Part shown: positions 33,267 to 43,069 of the stretch, piece by piece
Layout: the number at the start of each line of letters is the position of its first letter
Numbering within the stretch: the stretch's first letter is position 1
NCBI GenBank assembly: GCA_046497505.1
Contig: JAWOFN010000125.1
Location: 1 to 60,775 of the forward strand
Reading direction: 5' to 3'
Length of the DNA stretch: 60,775 nucleotides
From: JAWOFN01 sp046497505 [NCBI: bacterium]
GTDB lineage: Bacteria > Blakebacterota > Blakebacteria > Blakebacterales
Position numbers and translations under genes: made by a program
The notes under the pieces: generated by a model
Seen by the model: only the letters and a program-made list of their open reading frames with translations
Databases searched by the model: none
Told to the model about the DNA's origin: nothing

Positions 33267-35128
33267 GTGCCGCCAGCCTGGATGTCTGGGAAGAACTCCG
33301 GGAAGCGCGGGCACACCCCCGGGACGAGGAACGCATCTGTGTGACTCTCTGTATGGGCCCCGGGTGTGTTGCCAGCGGTGCCGTGGCCGTCGAGAAGGCG
33401 TTCCAGGAGCGGCTTGCCGAAGCGGGTATCGAGGATGAAGTGGACTTCCGGAGCACGGGCTGTCACGGCTTCTGTGCCGGGGGGCCGCTTGCCACCATCG
33501 ATCCCCAGGGGGTTCTGTATCAGGGCGTGAAGGTCTCCGACGTCGGACGCATCGTGAAGCAGACGGTCGTGGAGGGGGAACTGCTTGAGGATCTGGTCTA
33601 TCACGATCCTGCGAGCGGTGACCCGGTCCCGCAGGAAGAGGAGATCCCCTTCTACCGGAACCAGAAGCGGACACTGCTCCTGGAGAACCGCCGGGTCGAT
33701 CCGGACAGCCTGGACGACTTCCTGGGTATCGGGGGCTATCATGCCCTGGCCCATACCTTTCAGTGGGTGAGTCCCCAGGGCGTAATCGACTTCGTCAGCC
33801 GCGCCGGACTCAGAGGACGCGGCGGAGCGGGCTTCCCCACCGGAAGGAAGTGGGACCTCGCCCGGAGACAGGAAGGCACACCGAAGTACATCGTATGCAA
33901 CGCGGACGAAGGTGACCCGGGGGCCTACATGGATCGGGGCATCCTGGAAGGCAATCCCCACCGTGTCATCGAGGGGATGGTCATAGGGGCCTACGCCATC
34001 GGGGCGTCCTCCGGCTTCGTATACGTGCGCCACGAGTATCCCATCGCCGTCAAGCGGATCACACGAGCCATCGAGGCGGCTGAAGAAGCAGGTCTGCTGG
34101 GTGAGGACATCCTGGGCAGCGGTTTCGATTTCGAACTCGAGGTGGTACGGGGCGCCGGGGCCTTCGTGTGCGGTGAGGAGACCGCTCTGATCGCCTCCCT
34201 GGAGGGTAAGGTGGGTGAACCGCATCAGCGCCCTCCCTTCCCCGTGGAACGCGGGTACCGGGGTCGCCCCACCGTGATCAACAACGTGGAGACCTGGGCC
34301 AACGTCCCCCACATCATCAACGAAGGACCGGAATGGTACGCATCCACCGGATCTGAGGGGAGCAAGGGGACGAAGATCTTCTCCCTTGTGGGCAAAGTCC
34401 GGAACACCGGACTCGTCGAGGTCCCCATGGGAACCACGATCCGCTCCCTCGTCTATGAGGTCGGGGGCGGGATGCCCGACGGAAGGGCCTTCAAGGCGAT
34501 CCAGACCGGAGGCCCCGCGGGGGGGTGCCTCCCCGAAGGACTCATCGACCTGCCCATCGACTTCGAGGCCCTCAAGCATGCCGGAGCCATCATGGGCTCC
34601 GGGGGCCTGATCGTGATGGACGAGACCACCTGCATGGTGGACGTCGCCAGGTACTTCACACGCTTCCTGGAAGAGGAGTCGTGCGGTAAGTGCTACTCCT
34701 GCCGCAAGGGCACCCAGAGGATGCGCGAACTCCTTGACGACATCTGTGAAGGACGTGGAACACTGGACCACCTGGACCTGCTGGAAGAGCTGGGAGAGAC
34801 GGTGAACCTGACCAGCATGTGCGGTCTGGGACAGAACGCAGCGAACCCGGTGCTCTCCACCCTGAAGTACTTCCGCGAGGAATATGAGGCGCACATCCTC
34901 GAGCACCGCTGTCCGGCAGAGGTCTGCAGCGCCCTGATCCGCTATGAGATCACGGCCGACCTGTGTGACGGTTGTCATGCCTGTGTGAAGGTGTGTCCCG
35001 CCGACGCCATCAGGGGTGAGAAGGACCACGTCCACTTCATCGAGGACGAGACCTGCATCAAGTGCGGCAGCTGTCTGGATGTGTGCGCCAAGGACGCGGT
35101 GACGGTGATCTCCGGAGGTGAGGCATGA
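33263..35128 (+). CDS. NuoF/HndC/HydB-like NADH-binding FMN Fe-S subunit
   Basis: A 621-residue catalytic subunit in the long form used by NAD-linked hydrogenases and bifurcating enzymes. In order: an N-terminal thioredoxin-like [2Fe-2S] domain (CMGPGC, CHGFC), the FMN/NADH domain (GRGGAGFPTGRKW, CNADEGDPGAYMDR, GAGAFVCGEETAL, NNVETWANVP), the [4Fe-4S] site SCGKCYSCRKGT with a later Cys, and a C-terminal two-cluster ferredoxin (CDGCHACVKVCPADAI, CIKCGSCLDVCAKDAV). Complex I NuoF lacks the extra N- and C-terminal clusters, so this is a soluble module, not part of complex I. Overlaps both neighbours by four bases. Confidence 0.93.
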   Translation: MSAASLDVWEELREARAHPRDEERICVTLCMGPGCVASGAVAVEKAFQERLAEAGIEDEVDFRSTGCHGFCAGGPLATIDPQGVLYQGVKVSDVGRIVKQTVVEGELLEDLVYHDPASGDPVPQEEEIPFYRNQKRTLLLENRRVDPDSLDDFLGIGGYHALAHTFQWVSPQGVIDFVSRAGLRGRGGAGFPTGRKWDLARRQEGTPKYIVCNADEGDPGAYMDRGILEGNPHRVIEGMVIGAYAIGASSGFVYVRHEYPIAVKRITRAIEAAEEAGLLGEDILGSGFDFELEVVRGAGAFVCGEETALIASLEGKVGEPHQRPPFPVERGYRGRPTVINNVETWANVPHIINEGPEWYASTGSEGSKGTKIFSLVGKVRNTGLVEVPMGTTIRSLVYEVGGGMPDGRAFKAIQTGGPAGGCLPEGLIDLPIDFEALKHAGAIMGSGGLIVMDETTCMVDVARYFTRFLEEESCGKCYSCRKGTQRMRELLDDICEGRGTLDHLDLLEELGETVNLTSMCGLGQNAANPVLSTLKYFREEYEAHILEHRCPAEVCSALIRYEITADLCDGCHACVKVCPADAIRGEKDHVHFIEDETCIKCGSCLDVCAKDAVTVISGGEA

Positions 35129-35862
35129 AACGGATACAGCTCACCATCGACGGGCTCCCGGTGCAGGTGGACGAGGGGACGACGATCCTGGAGGCCTCGC
35201 GGATGTACGGGATCGACATCCCCACCCTCTGTCACGATGACGGACTGAGTCCCTACGGGGCCTGCCGGCTCTGCATCGTGGAGGTCGGGCCGCCGCACAG
35301 TTCAAAAGTCGTCTCCTCCTGCACCTACCGGTGCGAGGAGGGACTGGAGGTGCGGACCCATTCACGGCGCGTGATCAACGCCCGGAAGGTGGTCCTGGAA
35401 CTCATGGTGGCTTCGAGTCCCGGTTCGAAGACCCTCCAGGACCTGGCTGCCGCCCACGGTGTCACGAAGATGCGGTTCCGACCCGAATCGGAGGACTGCA
35501 TCCTCTGCGGCCTCTGTGTCCGGATGTGTGAGGAGCAGATGATGGCCTCGGCTATCGGTTTCGTGGGGCGGGGACCCGACCGCCGGATCACCACCCCGTT
35601 CGACGAGCTGAGCGAGCTGTGCCGCCACTGCGGAGGATGCATGTACATCTGCCCCATCTGCGAGCTCCGCTGCATGGGACCGGCAGCGGAGACGACACTC
35701 TGCAGCGGCTGTCTCAACCTGCCCCCTTCGTGCGTCGAAGTGTACGACCATCAGCAGTGCTGGATGCCGCCCTCGTGCGGCACCTGCGTGCGTCCCGAAG
35801 GCGAGTATCTGCCCGCCGCCGGACGTGTGATCGAGATCGAGACAGACAACACTCAGGAGTAA
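35125..35862 (+). CDS. HoxU/NuoG-N-like iron-sulfur subunit with Cys-rich tail
   Basis: A 245-residue electron-transfer protein. Residues 1-80 are a plant-type [2Fe-2S] domain (LCHDDGLSPYGACRLC, then a fourth Cys in SSCTYRC). About 125-200 hold ferredoxin-type [4Fe-4S] motifs, CILCGLCVRMC and CRHCGGCMYICP, plus CELRC. The last ~50 residues have six more cysteines (LCSGCLNLPPSC, CWMPPSCGTC), which HoxU and NuoG do not usually have, so an additional metal or cluster site is possible. It should connect the NADH subunit to the FMN protein encoded 43 bp downstream. Confidence 0.88.
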   Translation: MKRIQLTIDGLPVQVDEGTTILEASRMYGIDIPTLCHDDGLSPYGACRLCIVEVGPPHSSKVVSSCTYRCEEGLEVRTHSRRVINARKVVLELMVASSPGSKTLQDLAAAHGVTKMRFRPESEDCILCGLCVRMCEEQMMASAIGFVGRGPDRRITTPFDELSELCRHCGGCMYICPICELRCMGPAAETTLCSGCLNLPPSCVEVYDHQQCWMPPSCGTCVRPEGEYLPAAGRVIEIETDNTQE

Positions 35863-35905
35863 CCCAGGCCCGGCATAGCGCGGGAACCTTTTAGGAGGAG
35901 CGGCA

Positions 35906-37486
35906 ATGTCCTTCACGCGGATCAACGCAAGCGCAGCGACCCTCTCCAAGAACCGGACCGAAGGGAGCATCACACCCATCAGCGGCATGTGCGTCACGTG
36001 TGTGGACGGATGCGTGGGCATGTGCGAGATCGGGAAGTCCGCCTATCGCGGCCCGGAGATGATCTATCCCCAGCCTTTCGGGATCATCACCACCGCCTCG
36101 GAGAAGGACTACCCGCACGACTACGGCGACCTGACCATCCTAGGTACGTGCGTGGGGGCCCACGGCATCGAGGCGGATTCCGACAAGGCGATCTTCCCGA
36201 ACGTGAAGCTGGAGCGCCAGATCGGCATCGCGAAGGAGATCACGGCCTCGCTCCCCTTCGTCATCGCCGGGATGGGCTCCACCAACGTGGCCGCCCAGAA
36301 CTGGGAAGGCCTCGCGGCCGGCGCCGCCATCTCCGGTGTCCCCATGGTCATCGGCGAGAACGTCGTGGGCATGGACATGAACTCGGTCATCGAAGACGAC
36401 CGGGTGAAGAGCAGTCCCGAACTGGAACGCCGGGTCCGTCTCTACACCGACTGGCAGATCGACGGCAGGGGGAAGATCATCCTCCAGTCCAACATCGAGG
36501 ACACCCGCCTGGGCGTTCAGGAGTTCGCCATCGAGAACCTCGGTGTCGAGGCCGTGGAGCTGAAGTGGGGCCAGGGCGCCAAGGATATCGGCGGCGAGGT
36601 GAAGATCACAAACCTGGACAAGGCCCAGGAACTCTACAGACGCGGCTATGTCGTGCTCCCCGACCCCACCGACCCGGAGGTGGTCGAGGCCTTCAAGAGT
36701 GGAGTCTTCCACGAGTTCGAACGGCACAGCCGGGTGGGCATGGTGAGCGAGGAGTCCTTCATCAAGCGGGTGGAGGAACTTCGGGCCGCAGGCGCGAAGT
36801 ACGTGACGCTCAAGACCGGTGCCTACCGTCCCGCCGACCTGGCCCGGGCCATCAAGTTCGCCTCCATCGCCGAGCTCGACCTCCTCACGGTCGACGGCGC
36901 CGGCGGCGGTACGGGCATGAGCCCCTGGCGGATGATGAACGAGTGGGGCGTCCCGGTGCTTGAGATCCACAGCCTGCTCTGGCAGATGGCCGACAAGCTG
37001 AACGGCAAGGGTGAGTACGTCCCCGACCTGGCCCTGGCCGGCGGGTTCACCTTCGAGGACCAGATCTTCAAGGGTCTGGCCCTGGGTGCCCCCTACGTGA
37101 AGCTCATCGGTATGGCCCGTGCGCCCCTGGCCGCCGCCATGGTGGGCAAGACCATCGGGAAGCACATCGACGAGGGCATGCTGCCCGTCTTCGTGAGCCG
37201 TTTCGGGGGCAGCCGGGAGGAGGTCTTCGTGACGGCCCCTGAGGTGAAGAAGCTCCTGGGGAACGAGCGCTTCACGGAGCTGCCCACCGGCGCGCTGGGT
37301 GTCTACTCCTACTTCGCCCGTCTCGCACAGGGTGTGGAGCAGCTCGCCGCCGGTTCCAGGAAGTTCAACCTGGACGAGATCGGCCGCGACGACGTGGCCT
37401 GCCTCACCCGGGAAGCCGCCGACATCACGGGCATCCCGTACGTCACCGAGGTGGACGCCGAAGAAGTGGAGCAGATCCTGGCCTGA
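35906..37486 (+). CDS. Glutamate-synthase-type FMN-binding protein, no glutaminase domain
   Basis: A 526-residue TIM-barrel flavoprotein homologous to the synthase (FMN) domain of glutamate synthase GltB. Recognisable parts are LPFVIAGMGSTNVAAQNWEG, VELKWGQGAKDIGGEV, and TVDGAGGGTGMSPWRMMNE, the place of the GltB HDGGTGASP loop. The amidotransferase domain is absent. Instead of the GltB 3Fe-4S motif there is an N-terminal C29-x2-C32-x3-C36-x3-C40 quartet. Preceded by a perfect AGGAGG and placed as fourth gene of the NADH module, it is most likely that module's catalytic partner: a NAD(P)H-linked glutamate synthase, a transhydrogenase or a bifurcating enzyme. The substrate is unknown. Ends in a strong terminator. 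Confidence 0.85.
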   Translation: MSFTRINASAATLSKNRTEGSITPISGMCVTCVDGCVGMCEIGKSAYRGPEMIYPQPFGIITTASEKDYPHDYGDLTILGTCVGAHGIEADSDKAIFPNVKLERQIGIAKEITASLPFVIAGMGSTNVAAQNWEGLAAGAAISGVPMVIGENVVGMDMNSVIEDDRVKSSPELERRVRLYTDWQIDGRGKIILQSNIEDTRLGVQEFAIENLGVEAVELKWGQGAKDIGGEVKITNLDKAQELYRRGYVVLPDPTDPEVVEAFKSGVFHEFERHSRVGMVSEESFIKRVEELRAAGAKYVTLKTGAYRPADLARAIKFASIAELDLLTVDGAGGGTGMSPWRMMNEWGVPVLEIHSLLWQMADKLNGKGEYVPDLALAGGFTFEDQIFKGLALGAPYVKLIGMARAPLAAAMVGKTIGKHIDEGMLPVFVSRFGGSREEVFVTAPEVKKLLGNERFTELPTGALGVYSYFARLAQGVEQLAAGSRKFNLDEIGRDDVACLTREAADITGIPYVTEVDAEEVEQILA

Positions 37487-37538
37487 GGCGGGATCCACAC
37501 CGTACCCCCTACGGGGCTTCCGGGCCCCTCACCCCCGG

Positions 37539-37574
37539 CGCCCTCCGCGTTCTCCCGCGGAGGGCGTCTTCTTT
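37539..37574 (+). terminator. Rho-independent terminator of the NADH-module operon
   Basis: CGCCCTCCGCG (37539-37549) and CGCGGAGGGCG (37556-37566), loop of six, followed by TCTTCTTT. Confidence 0.85.
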
Positions 37575-37594
37575 CCACGGACCCTCCCGACCTC

Positions 37595-37708
37595 TCAGGG
37601 GGGCGGCAGGGTCCCCCGTACCGCATCCTCGAACTCCCCCTTCAGGTGGATGTGCATCGGCCGCTCCCCGGAAGAGACCCTTGGGACGGACCATGATGAG
37701 TGGACCAT
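37595..37708 (-). CDS. Candidate 37-residue small protein
   Basis: From ATG 37708, with GGAGGGAGAGGGA just upstream, runs a short frame ending in MHIHLKGEFEDAVRG and three prolines. It lies downstream of the epimerase gene on the same strand, in the gap before the opposing operon's terminator. No family recognised; chance cannot be excluded. Confidence 0.25.
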   Translation of the reverse strand: MVHSSWSVPRVSSGERPMHIHLKGEFEDAVRGTLPPP

Positions 37709-37742
37709 GGCAATCCCTCTCCCTCCGCTCATCCCTCGACGG

Positions 37743-38690
37743 TCAGGACGCGGGGGGAGGATGTCTGCGCCCTCCCGCCGAAGAGGGCATCTCCCGTCCG
37801 GTCAGGTGGTAGAGGGACTCCACCAGTTCAGGATGCCGGAAGGTGTACCCCGCATCCTCCGCTTCCCGGGGTACCGCCCGGCGAGAGGCGAGGAGTTCGA
37901 TGGCGAACTCCCCCAGCATGAGACGGAGTGCGAAGGCCGGGACCGGGAAGAGCGCGGGACGCCGCAGCACCCTGCCGAGGACCCGGGTGAAGACCCGGTT
38001 CTGTACCGGGGCGGGAGCGACGGCGTTGACCGGACCGGAGAGCTCCGGCTCCCGGAGGGCGTGCTGGAAGATCCCCGTCACGTCCTCGATGTGGACCCAC
38101 GGCCAGTACTGCTCTCCGCTCCCCATCCTTCCCCCCAGACCCAGCTTGAAGAGGGGAAGGAGTTTCTCCATGGCGCCCCCCTCCTCCCCCATGACCAGGC
38201 CGATGCGGGGGTTCACCACCCGGATCCCGGCGTTCTCCGCCTTCCGGGCCTCTCTCTCCCACGCCTCACACACCTCGGAGAGGAAGATGCTGCCCGGATC
38301 GGCGTCTTCGGTGAGGAGCTCCTCTCCCCGATCTCCGTAGTAGCCCACGGCACTGGCGCTGACCAGCACCCCGGGACGTTCCTCCAGGTCGAGCATGGCA
38401 GCGACGAGGTTGCGGGTCCCCCTCACCCTGCTCTCCCTGATCTTCCGCTTCTTCTCGGCCGTCCATCGCCCGTCGACCGGTTCCCCGGCGAGGTGGATCA
38501 CGCCCTGCACGCCGCGGAAGGCCTGCTCCGGCGGAGGTCCGGTCATGGGATCCCACCGGTGGACCTCCACCCCGGGGCCCAGCGCGGGCCGGGCACGGTC
38601 CGGGTCGCGGCTGAGGGCCACCACGTCGTCGAGCCCGGCCAGGATCCGGCCCCCGATGAATCCTGTAGCACCTGTCATCAGCACTCGCAT
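37743..38690 (-). CDS. TIGR01777 family NAD(P)-binding epimerase (SDR39U1-like)
   Basis: A 315-residue extended short-chain dehydrogenase. It has the nucleotide motif TGATGFIGGRI, the family's IHLAGEPVDGRWT and KRKIRESRVRGTRNLV, SASAVGYYGDRG with the tyrosine, LSEVCEAWEREA and NPRIGLVMG. The C-terminal DUF1731 segment (VPAFALRLMLGEFAIELLASRRAVP) is also there. The physiological reaction of this widespread family is not known. A good promoter (38735-38763) and GGAG before the ATG serve it. Confidence 0.93.
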   Translation of the reverse strand: MRVLMTGATGFIGGRILAGLDDVVALSRDPDRARPALGPGVEVHRWDPMTGPPPEQAFRGVQGVIHLAGEPVDGRWTAEKKRKIRESRVRGTRNLVAAMLDLEERPGVLVSASAVGYYGDRGEELLTEDADPGSIFLSEVCEAWEREARKAENAGIRVVNPRIGLVMGEEGGAMEKLLPLFKLGLGGRMGSGEQYWPWVHIEDVTGIFQHALREPELSGPVNAVAPAPVQNRVFTRVLGRVLRRPALFPVPAFALRLMLGEFAIELLASRRAVPREAEDAGYTFRHPELVESLYHLTGREMPSSAGGRRHPPPAS

Positions 38691-38734
38691 AGGCGTCTCC
38701 GGCTTCGGGGGTCCCTATCGGGTCGCGTGCGCAC

Positions 38735-38763
38735 AGGATATCCCATTGTCTACTTGTTGTCAA
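38735..38763 (-). promoter_or_regulatory. Promoter of the epimerase gene
   Basis: Minus strand TTGACA (38758-38763), 17-bp spacer, TATCCT (38735-38740); a 5' leader of about 40 bases with Shine-Dalgarno follows, in contrast to the leaderless gene on the other strand. Confidence 0.75.
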
Positions 38764-38782
38764 ACTTTAGAATGGATATGGC

Positions 38783-38811
38783 TTGTACGGTCGCGTGCCG
38801 GGTGCTATCTT
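38783..38811 (+). promoter_or_regulatory. Leaderless promoter of the photolyase gene
   Basis: TTGTAC (38783-38788), 17-bp spacer, TATCTT (38806-38811), nine bases, ATG at 38821. Confidence 0.6.
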
Positions 38812-38820
38812 CCCGCCTGC

Positions 38821-39561
38821 ATGTCATCCTCACTCCCGGATATCCTCACCGAGCATCCCCGGGTGCGCGTCCGCCGCGGTGGACCTCCCGATATCGACGG
38901 TGCGGCCGTGGTGTACTGGATGCAGCGTGCCCAGCGGGCGGAGGACAATCCCGCCCTGGAAGCGACCGTCGTGGCCGCCAACGATACGGGCCGGCCCCTC
39001 CTGGTGCTCCTCCGCCTCGTCGACGACGTCCCGGGGGCCGGCGCAGCCGCCGCTCGTGAGACGCTGGAGCGATTCGTCGACGGGACCCTGGCGGTGAACT
39101 ACGTCACGCATGAACCGGACTACGACCGATGGGAGGGGCTTCCGGACTGGGGCCGCGAGACCCTGGCCAAGCACGCACGTGACGAGCGCCCTCATCTCTA
39201 TCCCCGGGAGGAACTGGAGGCCGCCGCCACCCACGACCCGCTCTGGAACGCCGGCATGCTGGAGATGAAGAAGACCGGCTTCATGCACGGCTATGTCCGG
39301 ATGTACGGGGCCAGGAAGATCCTCCACTGGAGTTCCGAACCCGAGGAGGCCCTGGCGACCGCCATCTTCCTCAACGACCGCTGGTTCCTGGATGGAAGGG
39401 ACCCGAACGGATATGCGAACATCGCCTGGGCCGTCGGAGGACTGCACGACCACCCGTGGCCCGAGCGGGAGGTCTTCGGCAACGTCCGCTCCATGACCTA
39501 CAACAGCACCTCGAAGAAGTTCGACCGTGCCTCCTACATCCAGCAGGTGGAGCGGCTGTGA
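38821..39561 (+). pseudogene. Class II CPD photolyase with a large in-frame internal deletion
   Basis: Photolyases split UV-induced cyclobutane pyrimidine dimers using reduced FAD and light. The N-terminus is typical of class II (DGAAVVYWMQRAQRAEDNPAL), and the C-terminus too: LAVNYVTHEPDYDRWEGLPDW, THDPLWNAGMLEMKKTGFMHGY, then ILHWSSEPEEALATAIFLND, DGRDPNGYANIAWAVGG. The product has 246 residues against ~450 usual. Around residue 75 (39031-39055) the first alpha/beta domain breaks off and the text resumes in the FAD domain, so about 200 residues are missing, including most of the antenna domain and the proximal FAD-binding loop. The frame is kept, but function is doubtful. Confidence 0.85.
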
Positions 39562-39758
39562 TCCCCATCCGCGGGCACACTCCCTGAAAGATCCGTGTCG
39601 GGACCTTACCCCCCCCGGGGACTCAAGCTGCGCAACCGCGTGTGAGGGCACCGGGTGGAACCTGATTCAGGACTCCCGGCTCTTGAATCGCCGTCTGCTA
39701 ATGAGTATCCTGCTGACGATCCTGCGCAGGCCGTCCACACCGCAACAGGAAAGAGATC
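39562..39758 (+). promoter_or_regulatory. icd upstream region with promoter at 39683-39711
   Basis: TTGAAT (39683-39688), 17-bp spacer, TATCCT (39706-39711), then a ~45-base leader with GGAAAGAG before the ATG. Nothing else recognised in this gap. Confidence 0.7.
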
Positions 39759-41099
<1,341 letters not shown>

Positions 41100-41134
41100 C
41101 CTCCCTGCGGCACCCCTCCCCATCCGGGGACTCC

Positions 41135-41168
41135 GAGCCCCCTTCCGGCCGCCGCCGGAAGGGGGCTC
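41135..41168. terminator. Bidirectional terminator between icd and the hydratase gene
   Basis: GAGCCCCCTTCCGGC (41135-41149) pairs perfectly with GCCGGAAGGGGGCTC (41154-41168), loop CGCC. Serves two convergent genes. Confidence 0.8.
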
Positions 41169-41170
41169 CT

Positions 41171-42007
41171 TCATATCCCTGTCGTGGACCGCCGGGACCT
41201 CTCTTCGATCTGCTCCTCGACCCTCCGTCTCCAGGCGGGTTCCCGCTTCTCCATGAAGGCGGCGATCCCTTCTCGGCAGTCGGAGTTCAGACGTCCGGCG
41301 GCGTTGATGTTGGCCGCGAAGTCGAAGGCCTCGTCGAGTCCCATGGAGGGGACCGCGGCCAGGACCTCCTTGCTCAGGGCGATGCCGGTGGTGCTGTTGA
41401 GCGCGATCTCCCGGGCCACCTCCCGGGCACGACCCATGGCCTGTCCCGATTCGCTCACCTCGTTGATGAGACCGATCCGCAGCGCCTCGGCGGCGGGGGT
41501 GTATCGGGCCGTTAGGAGCAGTTCCCGGGCGTGCTTCTCTCCCACCGACCTGAGCAGCATCACGGTGACGATGGCCGCCACGAACCCGATGGCGGCCTCG
41601 CTGTAACGGAAGCGTGCCTCCGGGTCCGCCACGACCACATCGCAGGCGGTGGCGATGCCGCATCCCCCCGCGACGCAGTAGCCGTGCACCGCCGCCACGG
41701 TGGCCTTCGGGTAGGTGTAGATGGTGCGGAAGAGACGCACCAGCTCCCTGCTGGCCGCCATGTTCTCCTCGAAGGAAGCGTCCTGGACCTGCTTCAGCTC
41801 GCCCAGGTCGGCGCCGGCACAGAAGCTGGTACCCTCCCCCCGGATGAGGAGCACCCGTGCGTCCTCCTCCCCCTCGATGAGCGCAAGCGCCTCCAGGATC
41901 TCGCCGATCATCCCCGACGTGAGGGCGTTCCGCTGCTCCGGCCGGTCCAGGACCAGCTCGGCCAGGGGGGGGCGGAGTCCGACGCGGATGCTCTCAAAGT
42001 CCCTCAT
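41171..42007 (-). CDS. Enoyl-CoA hydratase/isomerase family protein (LiuC-like)
   Basis: A 278-residue crotonase-fold enzyme. The oxyanion-hole segments are SFCAGADLGEL and VHGYCVAGGCGIATACD. The region that in classical hydratases reads GTIPGAGGTQRL is FVAAIVTVMLLRSVGE here, as in the LiuC/AtuE group, which use another arrangement of acidic residues; ARYTPAAEALRIGLINEV follows as usual. LiuC hydrates 3-methylglutaconyl-CoA in leucine breakdown. With an E1alpha/E1beta pair two genes upstream on the same strand, a role in branched-chain amino-acid catabolism is plausible but unproven. ATG 42007 chosen because the family begins close to FESIRVGLRPPLAEL. Confidence 0.88.
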   Translation of the reverse strand: MRDFESIRVGLRPPLAELVLDRPEQRNALTSGMIGEILEALALIEGEEDARVLLIRGEGTSFCAGADLGELKQVQDASFEENMAASRELVRLFRTIYTYPKATVAAVHGYCVAGGCGIATACDVVVADPEARFRYSEAAIGFVAAIVTVMLLRSVGEKHARELLLTARYTPAAEALRIGLINEVSESGQAMGRAREVAREIALNSTTGIALSKEVLAAVPSMGLDEAFDFAANINAAGRLNSDCREGIAAFMEKREPAWRRRVEEQIEERSRRSTTGI

Positions 42008-42020
42008 CGTGTCCCCTCTC

Positions 42021-42968
42021 TCACTCCGAGGTGGGCGGAAGCGGCGGACCGCCCCCTCCACGGGTCCCCGGTCTCCCTTCCATGCGGTTGTCGTAGTAGC
42101 GGGTGGTGGGGTAGGCGAAGTCGATGTCCGCCTCCGCCGCGAACGCCTCCAGGATGGACCGCCAGATGGCCTGTTCGGTCCCCCGGCGGTGCCGGGGGTT
42201 CACCAGATAGCGGATCGTGAGCAGTACCCCGGAATCCGCCACCTCCAGGTAGACGATGGGGGTGAGCTTGCCGTAGTAGATCATGTACTTCCGGGCGGTA
42301 CGGCGGATCTGCTCCTCCGCACCCAGGCTGAACCCCCCCACCTCCTCGTGGATGACCCGGCTCAGGATCTCCTCCGCCCTCTTCCAGTCGCTCTCGAAGG
42401 TGATGAGCACGGGGATCTCGTGCCAGATGAACTGGAAGCCCTTGGTGTAGTTGGCCAGGGGCTCGCTGAGCACCTTCCCGTTGGGCACGTGCACGATCCG
42501 TCCCGTGCTCTGGTCCGCCTGCACCCAGTTGCCCGTCTCTAGCAGGCTGAACTGGAAGAGGCGGATGTCGATGACATCCCCCTTCGTCCCGGCGATCTCC
42601 ACCCGATCGCCCACCTGGAAGGGGCGGCGCCAGAGGATGAAGAGCCATCCCGCCATGTTGGCCACCGGCTGGTGGAGGGCGATGACCAGACCGGCGCTCA
42701 CCACGGCGAGGTAGTTGAGGAGGCTGGTGACCCCCCGGAACCAGACCCGTCCCACCAGGACGATGGTGACGGCCACCAGGACGTAGGTGAGGATGCGCGT
42801 CCAGTAGTAGCGCTGTCCCACATCCTGGATCCGGCGGGCCAGCACACGCCGGATGACCGCCCGGATCAGACCGACCACCAGCAGGATGAGGAGGGAGCTG
42901 AAGAGCTTCCCCTGGGTGGCCTCGGTGAGACCGGTCCATGAAGTGATGAACTCCTGGATACCTTCCAT
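42021..42968 (-). CDS. Small-conductance mechanosensitive channel family protein
   Basis: A 315-residue MscS protein. About three N-terminal helices (LFSSLLILLVVGLIRAVIRR, WTRILTYVLVAVTIVLVG, and the pore-lining helix LNYLAVVSAGLVIALHQPV) are followed by the beta domain (WRRPFQVGDRVEIAGTKGDV, VPNGKVLSEPLANYT) and the C-terminal alpha/beta part. It opens when membrane tension rises and releases solutes. The start is leaderless. Only 13 bp separate it from the hydratase gene. Confidence 0.92.
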   Translation of the reverse strand: MEGIQEFITSWTGLTEATQGKLFSSLLILLVVGLIRAVIRRVLARRIQDVGQRYYWTRILTYVLVAVTIVLVGRVWFRGVTSLLNYLAVVSAGLVIALHQPVANMAGWLFILWRRPFQVGDRVEIAGTKGDVIDIRLFQFSLLETGNWVQADQSTGRIVHVPNGKVLSEPLANYTKGFQFIWHEIPVLITFESDWKRAEEILSRVIHEEVGGFSLGAEEQIRRTARKYMIYYGKLTPIVYLEVADSGVLLTIRYLVNPRHRRGTEQAIWRSILEAFAAEADIDFAYPTTRYYDNRMEGRPGTRGGGGPPLPPTSE

Positions 42969-42976
42969 AGGAGTGC

Positions 42977-43006
42977 AGTCTAGCGGGGAGGGACGACGGG
43001 TACCAA
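42977..43006 (-). promoter_or_regulatory. Leaderless promoter of the MscS gene
   Basis: Minus strand TTGGTA (43001-43006), 18-bp spacer, TAGACT (42977-42982), eight bases, ATG. The -10 and distance are identical to those of the FakA-FakB gene. Confidence 0.6.
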
Positions 43007-43069
43007 AGAGAACGACGATCCCGGCCGGGGCCGGGACCTCCGCCTCGTGCTGCCCCCTTCAGATCCTGC

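Noticed and set aside
32730-35862. Operon as part of respiratory complex I
   Set aside because: No NuoA-D or NuoH-N membrane or connecting subunits are present, and the NuoF-like protein has the extra N- and C-terminal clusters of soluble enzymes.
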